A stretch of 22,479 nucleotides of DNA from JBFXEO01 sp050180015 (GCA_050180015.1 JBFXEO010000020.1:1-22479); one strand, 5' to 3'; counted from the first letter of the stretch, positions 1-8,472 are shown. The notes: generated from the sequence alone by a model not told the origin. Numbers and translations: made by a program.

Positions 1-1
1 A

Positions 2-379
2 GCAGTAATGGCCGATGCTTTCATGGCTAAGGGTTATAAGGTAATTTCCGGTGGAACCGATAACCACTCAATGCTTATCGATCTTCGCTCCAAATTTCCT
101 GATATTACGGGTAAAAAGGTTGAAAACACGTTGGTGCTGGCTGACATTACCATCAACAAAAACATGGTTCCTTTCGATAGCCGTTCGCCATTCCAAACAT
201 CGGGAATTCGTGTTGGCTCCCCGGCAATAACCACCCGCGGTTTAAAGGAGCAGCATATCCCTGTTGTGGTTGAACTTATAGACAGGGTGATTGCGAATAT
301 AGAGAGTGAACGTGTAATTGCCGGGGTTAAATCAGAGGTAAATAAATTAATGCGGGATTTTCCTTTGTTCGCATGGTAA
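2..379 (+). CDS. glyA: Serine hydroxymethyltransferase, C-terminal part (5' end outside window)
   Basis: This is the last 125 codons of a cytoplasmic PLP enzyme that interconverts serine and glycine while loading one carbon onto tetrahydrofolate. The reading frame is already open at base 2, so the gene begins upstream. Seen in sequence: the segment GYKVISGGTDNHSMLIDL and the later TSGIRVGSPAITTRG, both hallmarks of the GlyA C-terminal domain, where the Arg helps bind the substrate carboxylate. The PLP-binding lysine region lies outside the window. The gene ends with TAA, and a strong hairpin terminator follows 23 bases later, so it is the last gene of its transcript. The family call is very secure; nothing odd is seen. 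Confidence 0.97.
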   Translation, partial: AVMADAFMAKGYKVISGGTDNHSMLIDLRSKFPDITGKKVENTLVLADITINKNMVPFDSRSPFQTSGIRVGSPAITTRGLKEQHIPVVVELIDRVIANIESERVIAGVKSEVNKLMRDFPLFAW

Positions 380-402
380 TGTAGCTGATATTAAAATAAT
401 TG

Positions 403-433
403 GCCCCGACCTGTAATGACGTCGGGGCTTTTT
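403..433 (+). terminator. Rho-independent terminator of glyA
   Basis: A perfect 8-bp stem, GCCCCGAC (403-410) pairing with GTCGGGGC (421-428), encloses a 10-base loop and is followed directly by five T (429-433). It lies just after the glyA stop codon and reads in the same direction. Confidence 0.9.
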
Positions 434-541
434 ATATCTTGGCTGAGCCAAAGTTAATTGTTCCAAATTTCATCGGTAAGCCTTGTTGTGTTATCTTTAT
501 TGGTGTTTTTCATTTCATAATGCGGTAACTGAATTGTTACA

Positions 542-1033
542 ATGGAATCATTTTACATCGATTTAAACCAGCTGTCGAGTAAAAAATCTAAGCTCTTTAG
601 GGTATGGGCGGTTGGGGCCGTTGTTTTTACTGTTTTTGGATTATTGCTGACATTGATTTTCAAAAAACATGTTGGCAGGGCGGAGTTGCCTATCGTAGCC
701 ATTGCGGTATATTTTTTACTGTATATTTACTTTGCATGGGTAACCTATAAATCAACGCTATACATACAGGCCGATGAATACTCGGTAGAGTATAAATTTG
801 GTATGCTAAAAGGATCATCGGAAAAAGTGATATGGGAAACCGTGGTTAAGGTAAAGATAGGCCCTACATACATTGCATTTTTCAAACGTAGCGGGAAACG
901 TAAGGTGATTCGGCTTGGCTGGCTTCCCTATAGCAAGGTTATCGAAATAAAAAATAGGGTCTGTAGCGTTTGTGAGTTCAAGGGGATTCGCTGTGAAAAA
1001 TCTGAGTTTTTACATTTTACATTTAAAAAATAA
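542..1033 (+). CDS. Small membrane protein with two TM helices and a PH-like cytoplasmic tail
   Basis: A 163-residue protein I cannot assign to a named function. Two hydrophobic helices lie at about residues 22-41 and 49-67, separated by a short basic loop (KKHVGRAE). The rest (about 70-150) alternates short beta-like stretches: a strand rich in YIQADEYSVEYKFG, a VIWETVVKVKIG segment, then a basic KRSGKRKVIRLGWL segment. This layout resembles bacterial PH-like (bPH) domains behind two membrane helices. Three Cys cluster near the C-terminus (CSVCEFKGIRC). The start ATG at 542 is the first available and gives a complete first helix. The downstream permease gene begins 12 bases after its stop, so the two are probably co-transcribed. 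The PH-like label is inference from pattern only. Confidence 0.75.
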   Translation: MESFYIDLNQLSSKKSKLFRVWAVGAVVFTVFGLLLTLIFKKHVGRAELPIVAIAVYFLLYIYFAWVTYKSTLYIQADEYSVEYKFGMLKGSSEKVIWETVVKVKIGPTYIAFFKRSGKRKVIRLGWLPYSKVIEIKNRVCSVCEFKGIRCEKSEFLHFTFKK

Positions 1034-1045
1034 GAATAAGAGGAT

Positions 1046-1795
1046 ATGGATTGGTGGTTATACCCGGTTGTAGTTTTTACAGGTGCTGTAGCAGGTTTTA
1101 TAAATACTCTGGCGGGAAGCGGGTCGCTGCTAACCCTTCCCCTGCTAATTTTTGTTGGTTTACCGGCAAATGTTGCCAATGGTACAAACCGGATAGGCAT
1201 CCTGCTCCAGAGCCTTGTTGCGGCAGGTGGCTTTAAGCAAAAAAAGGTTTTTGAATGGAACGAGGGGCTTTGGCTTACCATTCCTGCCGGGATTGGGGCT
1301 ATTGTTGGGGCGTGGGTAGCGGTTGATCTGGATGAGCGGCTTATGAACAAGATCATCGGCGGCCTGCTCGTTTTTATGTTTTTTGTAATCCTGCTTAAAC
1401 CTGAAAAATGGATTGGCGACAACAAGCCGAATAATCCGGTAAAAGTTACTCCTTTAAGGGTTTTAACTTTTTTGTTGATAGGATTTTATGGCGGCTTTAT
1501 TCAGGCTGGGGTCGGATTCTTCCTACTTGCGGGTCTTGTCCTGGGCGCAGGTATGAATTTACTGAAGGCCAACGCGATTAAGGTACTTATAACGCTCGTG
1601 TTTACAGTTTTTGCATTGGCCGTTTTTATTTTTAATAATCAGGTAGATTACCTGCTGGGTTTTATCATGGGTGGCGGGAACATGCTTGGCGCATGGGTGG
1701 CTACCCGTGTGGCAGTAAAGCAGGGATCAAAATTTATTCGATGGATTTTACTGGTTACAGTTCTGGTATTTGCCCTAAAACTGCTAGTATGGTAA
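1046..1795 (+). CDS. TauE/SafE (TSUP) family membrane permease
   Basis: A 249-residue polytopic inner-membrane protein with roughly seven or eight hydrophobic helices. The family (sulfite exporter TauE/SafE, TSUP) moves small sulfur- or carbon-containing anions; the substrate cannot be read from sequence. Seen in sequence: an N-terminal half starting with GAVAGFINTLAGSGSLLTLP and an internal echo in the second half, YGGFIQAGVGFFLLAGL, which is the inverted two-fold repeat typical of TSUP proteins, plus the NVANGTNRIGILLQS segment usual after helix 2. A purine-rich stretch (AAGAGGAT) precedes the ATG. The gene lies 12 bases after the small membrane-protein gene and ends only three bases from the convergent tonB stop codon, leaving no room for a separate terminator. 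Confidence 0.9.
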   Translation: MDWWLYPVVVFTGAVAGFINTLAGSGSLLTLPLLIFVGLPANVANGTNRIGILLQSLVAAGGFKQKKVFEWNEGLWLTIPAGIGAIVGAWVAVDLDERLMNKIIGGLLVFMFFVILLKPEKWIGDNKPNNPVKVTPLRVLTFLLIGFYGGFIQAGVGFFLLAGLVLGAGMNLLKANAIKVLITLVFTVFALAVFIFNNQVDYLLGFIMGGGNMLGAWVATRVAVKQGSKFIRWILLVTVLVFALKLLVW

Positions 1796-1798
1796 GTT

Positions 1799-2602
1799 TT
1801 ACTGTAACTTAAATATGTAGGTTATAGTTCCAACCTGAGGTGGAGCATTGAAGTTTACATTAAACTTGGCATTTAAGGCAGCCTTTTCTGCCGCGCGTAG
1901 CAGCTCACTGTTAAGCGTGGTCGATCCTGTTACCCCGGGTATGGCCTTGGTAATATTTCCCCGCTGATCCACTGTTACCTCAACCACCACCCTTCCGCTT
2001 TCTTGATTGGGGTATTCCGGTGGTGGAAGGGACAGTGCCGTTCTGCCGTTCAGGTTTGCAATTATTCCTTTTTCTGCACTTCCGCCACCGCCGGTTGAGC
2101 CAATTCTATTCTGAGAGTCAATGGAGCCCTCTTCGCCACCCTGATTCCCGGTTTTACCGGTTTCCCCTTCACCCGTTACCTCCCCGTCGGTTTTTTTTCC
2201 GGGGAATAGGGCTTTTTTGTTTGCTTCGCGTGGTTTTTCTACCTCTTTTTCCCCTTTTTCCTGCCCTGTTAGCGAAGCCGCTTTCTTGTCTTTGGCCTCA
2301 TTTTTTTCTGTATTTTCCTTTTTTACAGTAAGCGATGGGGCATCTTCGTTATCCTGTGTTAGCGGACTTTCCTCTTCCTGTTTTTGCGCTGCGGCCGATT
2401 CGGGTTTGGGTGCTCCCAGCTCATCCCTGGGTTCGCTAATTCCCATTCCTTCATTCGAAGTTCCAAAGTTGATGAGTATTCCCTGCTCTGCTGGTAATGG
2501 GAGAGGGGTAGTAAATCCGAAAAGTATTAGCAGAATAACTATAAGCCCATGAAAAACTATGGTTCCGACTATTCCTTTGCCTCTATCGTTTAATGCCGGC
2601 AT
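1799..2602 (-). CDS. tonB: TonB-family energy transducer
   Basis: A 267-residue TonB-like protein that passes inner-membrane proton-motive energy to outer-membrane receptors. Domains: a short cytoplasmic start; one membrane helix (about 11-30) holding His18 in GTIVFHGLIVILL, matching the conserved TonB transmembrane His; a long periplasmic linker (about 35-185); and a TonB C-terminal domain (about 190-267) with GRVVVEVTVDQRGNI and a final THR-TYR-ILE-PHE-type strand. The linker is not the usual Pro-rich rod. It is rich in Lys, Glu, Gly and Ser and ends in a Gly/Ser-rich patch. The gene begins two bases after the exbD stop, so exbB-exbD-tonB is one operon. Its outer-membrane clients are unknown. 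Confidence in family is high. Confidence 0.92.
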   Translation of the reverse strand: MPALNDRGKGIVGTIVFHGLIVILLILFGFTTPLPLPAEQGILINFGTSNEGMGISEPRDELGAPKPESAAAQKQEEESPLTQDNEDAPSLTVKKENTEKNEAKDKKAASLTGQEKGEKEVEKPREANKKALFPGKKTDGEVTGEGETGKTGNQGGEEGSIDSQNRIGSTGGGGSAEKGIIANLNGRTALSLPPPEYPNQESGRVVVEVTVDQRGNITKAIPGVTGSTTLNSELLRAAEKAALNAKFNVNFNAPPQVGTITYIFKLQ

Positions 2603-2604
2603 AG

Positions 2605-3003
2605 CTACTTTTTGAGGGGTTGGGTTGCCAGTATTAGCTTATACTTGTTATCCTTGGCAATGTTCATCACCTTTACTACTTCTTCCATGGGAACAGACCG
2701 ATCTACGTGGAGTGCGATTGTCGGATCGTCCTGGCTTTTCATTTTTTGCTGCAGCAGGTATTCCAGCTGGTTTAACGTAACCGGAACTGTTTCCAGGTAA
2801 AAATTTTTATCGGCGGTAATGGAAACCGATGTAATTGGCTTGGCCGATGTTTGGCTGTTGCTCTGGGGTAGAAGAAGTTTCAGCGCGTTTGGGTGTACCA
2901 GGGTGGACGATATCATGAAAAATATGAGTAGCAGGAATACTATATCTGTCATGGATGACATGTTAAAGCTCGGATCTACCTTTATTCTGCGTTTAAGTGC
3001 CAT
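2605..3003 (-). CDS. exbD: Biopolymer transport protein ExbD/TolR family
   Basis: A 132-residue inner-membrane protein of the proton-driven ExbB-ExbD motor that powers TonB. The N-terminus is short and basic (MALKRRIKVDPSF), followed by the single membrane helix (about 17-37) with the conserved channel aspartate, Asp20, in SSMTDIVFLLLIFFM. The periplasmic domain (about 45-132) carries a SITADKNFYL strand and the DPTIALHVDRSVPMEEVVKVMN segment typical of ExbD/TolR. It sits between exbB (11 bases upstream) and tonB (2 bases downstream), the classic order. The tonB partner favours ExbD over TolR. Nothing is missing. Confidence 0.94.
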   Translation of the reverse strand: MALKRRIKVDPSFNMSSMTDIVFLLLIFFMISSTLVHPNALKLLLPQSNSQTSAKPITSVSITADKNFYLETVPVTLNQLEYLLQQKMKSQDDPTIALHVDRSVPMEEVVKVMNIAKDNKYKLILATQPLKK

Positions 3004-3014
3004 GCTGGTTGAAT

Positions 3015-3701
3015 TTATGCTACCGGTTCGTTGAGTAAATCCATGAATTCAGAGGTGTTGGCTTCCAGGTTAAACACTACTTTTTCTACACGTGCCACAA
3101 GGTAGTTGTACCCAAAGTATGCAAAAATACCTACAATTAAGCCGCCTACGGTTGTTACCATTGCCGTATAAATTCCGTTGGAGAGTAAACCAACGTCAAT
3201 ATTGTTGCCGGCCATTGACATATCGTAAAATGCACGGATCATACCGATAACTGTACCCAGGAATCCAAGCATTGGAGCACCTCCGGCTATGGTTGCAAGG
3301 AATGGTAAGCTTTCTTCAAGTTTTGTTATCTCCAGGTTCCCAACATTTTCAATTGCGGTGTTAACATCGGAGAGCGGTCGGCCCATTCGCTGTATCCCTT
3401 TCTCAATCATTCGGGCAACCGGTGTGCTTTTCGATTTACAAAGTGCCAGCGCAGCATCAATTTTGTCTTCGTGGATGTATTCCTTTATACGGTTCATAAA
3501 GGTTGTATCGGTTTCGGATGCCCTGCGAATGGCAAGGTACCTTTCCACAAAAATGTAAATTGCAATTATTGATAGGATGAACAGGGGAATCATTATCCAC
3601 CCGCCCTTTATGGCTAATTCAAAAAAACTTAGCGAAACCTCCCCGGTTTGCTCCGCGGCGGTAGTATCGGCTGCCAAAAGAATCGTTGAAAGAATACTCA
3701 T
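3015..3701 (-). CDS. exbB: MotA/TolQ/ExbB proton channel family protein
   Basis: A 228-residue inner-membrane protein, the pentameric channel part of the ExbB-ExbD motor. Three membrane helices are visible: about 30-53 (GGWIMIPLFILSIIAIYIFV), about 135-160 (PFLATIAGGAPMLGFLGTVIGM) and about 178-205 (AMVTTVGGLIVGIFAYFGYN). The conserved motifs PMLGFLGTVIGMI and the Thr-rich TAMVTTVGGL line the proton path in this family. A short extra hydrophobic, Ala/Thr-rich stretch precedes helix 1, as is common in Bacteroidota homologues. It heads the exbB-exbD-tonB operon, 114 bases after the tamB stop. A weak -7-like box (TAATTTTC, 3727 to 3720) lies 18 bases ahead of the ATG, so the operon may have its own promoter as well as read-through from tamB. 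Confidence 0.95.
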   Translation of the reverse strand: MSILSTILLAADTTAAEQTGEVSLSFFELAIKGGWIMIPLFILSIIAIYIFVERYLAIRRASETDTTFMNRIKEYIHEDKIDAALALCKSKSTPVARMIEKGIQRMGRPLSDVNTAIENVGNLEITKLEESLPFLATIAGGAPMLGFLGTVIGMIRAFYDMSMAGNNIDVGLLSNGIYTAMVTTVGGLIVGIFAYFGYNYLVARVEKVVFNLEANTSEFMDLLNEPVA

Positions 3702-3815
3702 ACCTAATATTATTTTTGCGAAAATTACTAAAAAAACGGTTTAGTCATGCTATCTATTGTTTATTCTGCACTGTTAATTTTATGAGAGGGGACGCCCGCA
3801 TCTTTTGCTGGTGGG

Positions 3816-6800
3816 TTATTTTATTTTGATAAAATCATCGACAATTATTAGCGAATCCCGAATGTTGAGCGAGTCCTGCGATATAGAATCGTCGTTCATC
3901 TCCAGCGGTACTGCTTCCTCGGCTTTAAAGGTATGGGTTATTTTTTTCCTTAAATCTTTAAGGTTATTGAATTCCTCGCGGTACAGAATTCCGGCTCCGG
4001 TTGTATAGTTGCTCTCCTGGGTAGTGGCTAAAATATCGTCGTTTGATCTGGTAAAAGCTTTTAGCCTGAGTTTTCCCGATTTATTGAGCTTAACATCTAC
4101 GTTAAAATCTCCTGCAATTTGGTTGCTGGTATTCTTGCTGTTCCCGTAATCGAGATTCCCGTTTATCGACACCCTATCATTGAGTATTTGGGTAGATAGG
4201 GCAACCTCCCATTGATCGGAGCTGAGCTCATTTTCCATTCCGGGTCTGTAGTTAACGCCAACGTCAACTTTATTGCTCCACTGCGAAAGCCAGTTGCTCA
4301 GCTGGTTCGATAACAGCTCGCTGGCGGTATTGTATAACCCTGTTGCGCCAAGGTTTGAGTTGGAGTTGTCGGTAGTTAGTCCGGTAGCATTGGGATCGGC
4401 AATAAAGCTGTTTATAACCAGCAGCCCAAGGAATTGGGTATTGACCTTTTCCTCTGTGTTTAGGGCCCCTTCAACCAGCGCTTTGGTTTCTGTATCGACG
4501 TTGGGAACATCGATGTTAAATTTGATGTTGGGCGACATGAGTTTCTGCGTGAGCAATATCTGGCAATCTACTGGAACCCGTGTTGTATAGCTTGAGTCCA
4601 TAAGAAGTTGCTTGAGCGAGGTTTTTACGCGGTAAACCGCCTTGATGTCCATGTTTGCATCTAGCGGATCTCCATTCCATGCTATGCTGCTTCCCTCCTC
4701 AATCCGGAACTTCTTGTTAATTACGCCCTGAAGTGTGAATAAATAGTCCCCTTTTTCGATATTGTAATTTCCGAACATTCTAAAAATATCCTTGGCCGGG
4801 TTGATTTCCATTTTCAGGTTTCCGCTGCCATTGGCTTTAATAATATCGCCCATTTTTTTATCTATAATTATTTGAGCTTCGGCATCGGGGGTAACCTGCA
4901 GCTCCAGGTTCAGGTTTAAATTTGTGCTTGACGGGGCCTCGGGCGTTATGGTTTCCTCAATGTTTATGTAGTTTGGATCATTATTTACAAATGTAATAAA
5001 GTTGTTTTGCTCCGCCGTTCTTCCGCTGGGTAACGGTAAGTATATGGCGGTTTTACTTTCGGTTTTCAGCTTAACATTTAAGTTTAAATTTTCGGGTTGA
5101 CCGGTAGCAAGTACAATCCCTGTTCCGAAGACTGTTCCGAAAAACAGATCGTTTTCACGTTCAGTGGTGTTTAAGCACTGAAAATTCTCTGTCGATAAAT
5201 TCAGGTTAAGGTTGATGCCCTGAAAATGGTTGGTTTTAACGCTGCCATTGAGCGTGGCAAACCTTTGGTAGGCATCATAAATTTTGAGATTTCGGATGTA
5301 AATATCGCTATTCTCAATTTCCAGCTTATCATTCAGGGTGTACATGGTATTTAGGAAATCTACCTTTAAGCGGGAATTTGTCAGGTTGATGTACCCGTTC
5401 AGCAGGGGCTTCTGGGTTGTTCCGGTCAGCCTTAACTTGCCGTTAATGTTCCCATTTAAGTCCGATACGCCACCCGCAAGCAGCGGTGCCAAGTGGAGTA
5501 GTTTTATCCGGTTTATATCAACAGAAAAATCCAAATTCCCGTTTTCTGTAAAATAGCTGCCCCTGGCTGCAAGCGTAACCGTATCCCGATACTCGTTTGA
5601 TAGGTTAAGCACCATTTTTTTATCGGAATTTTGCCATGCGCTGGTAAATACAACATTCCCTACAGGGTTGGAGTTAACGGTAAAATTGCTTATGTTGATA
5701 TTGGCAAATAGAGTAGGGTTGGCGTATAGGCTGTTGATTTTTGCGCTGCCATTTATTTTGCCGCTGAGGTTATACCCCATGCCTTGCAGGTAGATGTTCA
5801 GGTACGATAGGTTAAGATTGGCGAGTTTTACTGCCAGCGAATCGTAGGCGTTTGCCGAGATGATTCCGTTCACATCGAGCCGCTGGTTTTGGCTATGAAC
5901 TAAAAAATTGTCGATTTTGATTCTTGCCGTATCAAAAATAATGCTCGATGCCGAGAGTTGCCACGTGGAATCGTTAACTACAAACGATGATGGCTTAAAG
6001 TTTAACTCTGCAATGTGCCCGTTTTTCCCCGATTCGTTGAAGTTAACGGCTGCTTCAATAAGCCCATAGTTAGCCGGCTTTTGGAGGTTCTGCCAACCCA
6101 GCGAGGAATTTAAAATGTTGTCTTTAATGGCTGACGATATTTTTAGGTTGTTAACCTGCGTTGTTCCCAGCTTTATGGTAGGTGCCGCTATATTTGCAAT
6201 AAGTATGCTATCCTTTGTTTGCCCATCTATGCTTAAATCCTTAACGTACATGCTGCCCATTTGCAGCTCCGGTACTTTAATTTTGAATGTGAGGGTTTGT
6301 AGGTCGGGGTTAAGAATTCCAAAAACACTTGTATTTTCGGCTATGCTAAAATCGGGTGCAACTATGCTGGTAATTTTTTGGGTCTTTTTTAACCGGAACT
6401 TTATCAGGTAATCATTATACTCTGGTTTTTCAACTCCTGTATTTGCCAGTGTTGCGGTTTTTTGGTCGATAAATGCAGGAACATACTTGTAAAAAATCCC
6501 TCTTAAGTAGTTAAAAACGTTGGAGTAGTTGTACTTACTACGGATTTCACCTTCGGCAAACTCCGATTTTAGGCTAATCAGCTTGCTCTCGGTGGTGTTG
6601 TCGGCATTTATGGTGATATCAGAAAGTTTGAACTCCCCTCGCTGATTTTTGTACGATGAGTTCACCACCTTTATTTCCCCCTTGCTGTTATCGAGGTTGC
6701 TACCCGAAAATTTTGTGGTTAGCAGAAACGACAGCTGCGAGATGGAATCGGTTGAGTTTAGGTTTAACTTCACGAGGTCAATCCTGGGAACAAAGGCCGA

Positions 6801-8327
6801 GAAGTCGAAAACGGGGATGGAGTCCGAAAAATCAATTTTTCCAAGAAAATTCAACTTGCAGTTGGGGTCGTTTAAATGTATTGACCCAAGGTAAGTTTTA
6901 TTCGTTAGGTTTCCGGATATTTCTATCCCTGAGTAGTCATATTTATTGGCCATGAACGATTTTATGGTAGCATCGGTAAATGCTTTCACATTGGCCTTTT
7001 CATCGGTGCTACCCTTAACTTTGGCCTGAAATGTGATTTTACCCAGCAGGTCGGATTGTACCAACTTTCCTACGTCGAAGTTAAGGGCCCCCATGTTTCC
7101 GCTAAAATTTACCACTTTATTTATGCTGTTGTTTTCGGGAATGAATGATAGGTCAATGCCAACTTTACCCACAGCGCTGTTAATCGATCCGTATGCTACG
7201 AAATTGTTGATATATCCGGTGAAATTCCCTTTGTAGGTTACCTTGCCTAAAACCTCTAACTCCTTGGGAACGTTTAGTAAAGGTTTTACGTTACCCGTAT
7301 CTTTTACCGACATTATATCATTTCTGGTGGTGGACAATTCTTTAATGTCAATTATCATAAGGGCTTGATCTATGTTGGGAAGCCCGGTAACGCTAAAGTT
7401 TGTTGAGAGCAATGTTTGAGCACCCATGGTAACCCTTACGTTTTTTCCGCTAAAGTCGCTAACGGTTCCTTTAATTTTCCCATCGAGCGTTGCGGCCAGG
7501 TTTACTTTTTTTGCCGCGGGAATTATGTATGCAAGGGTGCTTGTTTTTACGTATGTGTTTGTGAATTCGGCATCAAGTTTAACATTATTTACAAAGTTGC
7601 TGAATTGTTTCCAGCCATTGTAGGCCATGTTTAGGTGATCGAGCTTGATGTTTGAGCCATGCGCCTGAATACGTAGTTTCCCGAAATTCATGTATTTACT
7701 GCATAGGCTAAGGTCTGCTCTAAGGTTGTCGAGCTTAAAGCCCGACTGATCTGTACAGTTCAGGCCGTTAATAGTTATAGCAATGGTATCGCCCGCTATG
7801 CGGAAATTTCTGGCATCGATGTTAAGATCTGAGAGGTAGAGATCGTCAAAGTTTACCCCAAATTCAACGGCAGGTGCGTTAATGTGCTTTAGCCGGAAAC
7901 CGGTATTGCTAATGGAAACTTTATTTGAAGTTAGCGTAAAGCTTCCAGTGCTATCCTCTTGCTGCGTGGAATCTTGCGAAAGTTTATTGAGTAGAGCCGA
8001 TATATTCATTACTCCGGCGGTATCCGATATTAGATTTATTGTGGCCCTGTCTATAGCCACCCTGTTGAGTCTAAAGGAGCCTTCGCTGGGCTTAACATGC
8101 AGTAACGATAGGCTGATCTTTTTGGCGTGTATTAACGTATCGTTGTTTAAATCGGCAATAAAAACGTCCTTCAGCAATACTGTGTTGAACGGACGAAAAT
8201 CCACTGCGCCAACAGATATGCCGATGCCTGTATTGGAATGTAAAATGGATGTTACCTTTGCAACCAGCCGGGTTTGTACCTGGCTACTTTGGATGATAAG
8301 CCAAAATACGGTAGGTATAGCAAACAA
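3816..8327 (-). CDS. tamB: TamB-family translocation/assembly module protein (true start probably further upstream)
   Basis: A very large protein (1503 residues from the nearest ordinary start codon, TTG at 8327). It is anchored in the inner membrane and spans the periplasm as a beta-taco groove. The family helps deliver outer-membrane proteins or phospholipids. Seen in sequence: an N-terminal hydrophobic anchor; hundreds of residues of short repeating beta strands rich in Asn, Asp, Ser and Leu; and the conserved C-terminal TamB (DUF490) domain from about residue 1150, with phrases such as ANGSGNLKMEINPAKDIFRMFG, followed by a QLSNWLSQWSNKVDVGVNYRPG-type barrel-like end. The C-terminal tail is acidic and hydrophilic. 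The frame stays open upstream to 8430, and residues encoded there complete the membrane anchor (KKTLKILTWTLIA), so the TTG is probably internal. It is divergent from tsaD and followed by exbB. No tamA gene is in the window. Confidence 0.9.
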   Translation of the reverse strand: MFAIPTVFWLIIQSSQVQTRLVAKVTSILHSNTGIGISVGAVDFRPFNTVLLKDVFIADLNNDTLIHAKKISLSLLHVKPSEGSFRLNRVAIDRATINLISDTAGVMNISALLNKLSQDSTQQEDSTGSFTLTSNKVSISNTGFRLKHINAPAVEFGVNFDDLYLSDLNIDARNFRIAGDTIAITINGLNCTDQSGFKLDNLRADLSLCSKYMNFGKLRIQAHGSNIKLDHLNMAYNGWKQFSNFVNNVKLDAEFTNTYVKTSTLAYIIPAAKKVNLAATLDGKIKGTVSDFSGKNVRVTMGAQTLLSTNFSVTGLPNIDQALMIIDIKELSTTRNDIMSVKDTGNVKPLLNVPKELEVLGKVTYKGNFTGYINNFVAYGSINSAVGKVGIDLSFIPENNSINKVVNFSGNMGALNFDVGKLVQSDLLGKITFQAKVKGSTDEKANVKAFTDATIKSFMANKYDYSGIEISGNLTNKTYLGSIHLNDPNCKLNFLGKIDFSDSIPVFDFSAFVPRIDLVKLNLNSTDSISQLSFLLTTKFSGSNLDNSKGEIKVVNSSYKNQRGEFKLSDITINADNTTESKLISLKSEFAEGEIRSKYNYSNVFNYLRGIFYKYVPAFIDQKTATLANTGVEKPEYNDYLIKFRLKKTQKITSIVAPDFSIAENTSVFGILNPDLQTLTFKIKVPELQMGSMYVKDLSIDGQTKDSILIANIAAPTIKLGTTQVNNLKISSAIKDNILNSSLGWQNLQKPANYGLIEAAVNFNESGKNGHIAELNFKPSSFVVNDSTWQLSASSIIFDTARIKIDNFLVHSQNQRLDVNGIISANAYDSLAVKLANLNLSYLNIYLQGMGYNLSGKINGSAKINSLYANPTLFANINISNFTVNSNPVGNVVFTSAWQNSDKKMVLNLSNEYRDTVTLAARGSYFTENGNLDFSVDINRIKLLHLAPLLAGGVSDLNGNINGKLRLTGTTQKPLLNGYINLTNSRLKVDFLNTMYTLNDKLEIENSDIYIRNLKIYDAYQRFATLNGSVKTNHFQGINLNLNLSTENFQCLNTTERENDLFFGTVFGTGIVLATGQPENLNLNVKLKTESKTAIYLPLPSGRTAEQNNFITFVNNDPNYINIEETITPEAPSSTNLNLNLELQVTPDAEAQIIIDKKMGDIIKANGSGNLKMEINPAKDIFRMFGNYNIEKGDYLFTLQGVINKKFRIEEGSSIAWNGDPLDANMDIKAVYRVKTSLKQLLMDSSYTTRVPVDCQILLTQKLMSPNIKFNIDVPNVDTETKALVEGALNTEEKVNTQFLGLLVINSFIADPNATGLTTDNSNSNLGATGLYNTASELLSNQLSNWLSQWSNKVDVGVNYRPGMENELSSDQWEVALSTQILNDRVSINGNLDYGNSKNTSNQIAGDFNVDVKLNKSGKLRLKAFTRSNDDILATTQESNYTTGAGILYREEFNNLKDLRKKITHTFKAEEAVPLEMNDDSISQDSLNIRDSLIIVDDFIKIK

Positions 8328-8410
8328 TGCTATTAACGTCCATGTTAATATTTTAAGTGTTTTTTTGATGTTTTTAATTGTTAGGCGAAAACAAGCTCCA
8401 AATGGCGTAC

Positions 8411-8418
8411 CGAAAATA
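8411..8418 (-). promoter_or_regulatory. tamB: Possible -7 box for tamB
   Basis: The minus strand reads TATTTTCG here, one mismatch from the Bacteroidota -7 consensus TAnnTTTG. Transcription would start near 8404, before the candidate ATT start codon at 8378. I see no well-spaced -33 TTG, so this is tentative. Confidence 0.3.
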
Positions 8419-8464
8419 GCAATTGGCGCTCAAATTTTCTTTATGGGCATTAAGTTTAATTCCT

Positions 8465-8472
8465 TAATTTTG
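8465..8472 (+). promoter_or_regulatory. tsaD: -7 promoter box for tsaD
   Basis: TAATTTTG matches the Bacteroidota primary-sigma -7 consensus TAnnTTTG exactly and ends 21 bases before the tsaD ATG. No clear -33 TTG is visible at the usual distance, which is common in this phylum. Expected start of transcription is near 8479. Confidence 0.5.

Noticed and set aside
928..1425. Minus-strand open frame of 165 codons
   Set aside because: Antisense shadow of the TauE/SafE permease and the small membrane protein; composition is not protein-like.
8448..8450. ATG at 8450 as the tamB start
   Set aside because: It is in frame but followed after six codons by TGA (8432-8430), so it cannot start the full protein unless that stop is a sequence error.
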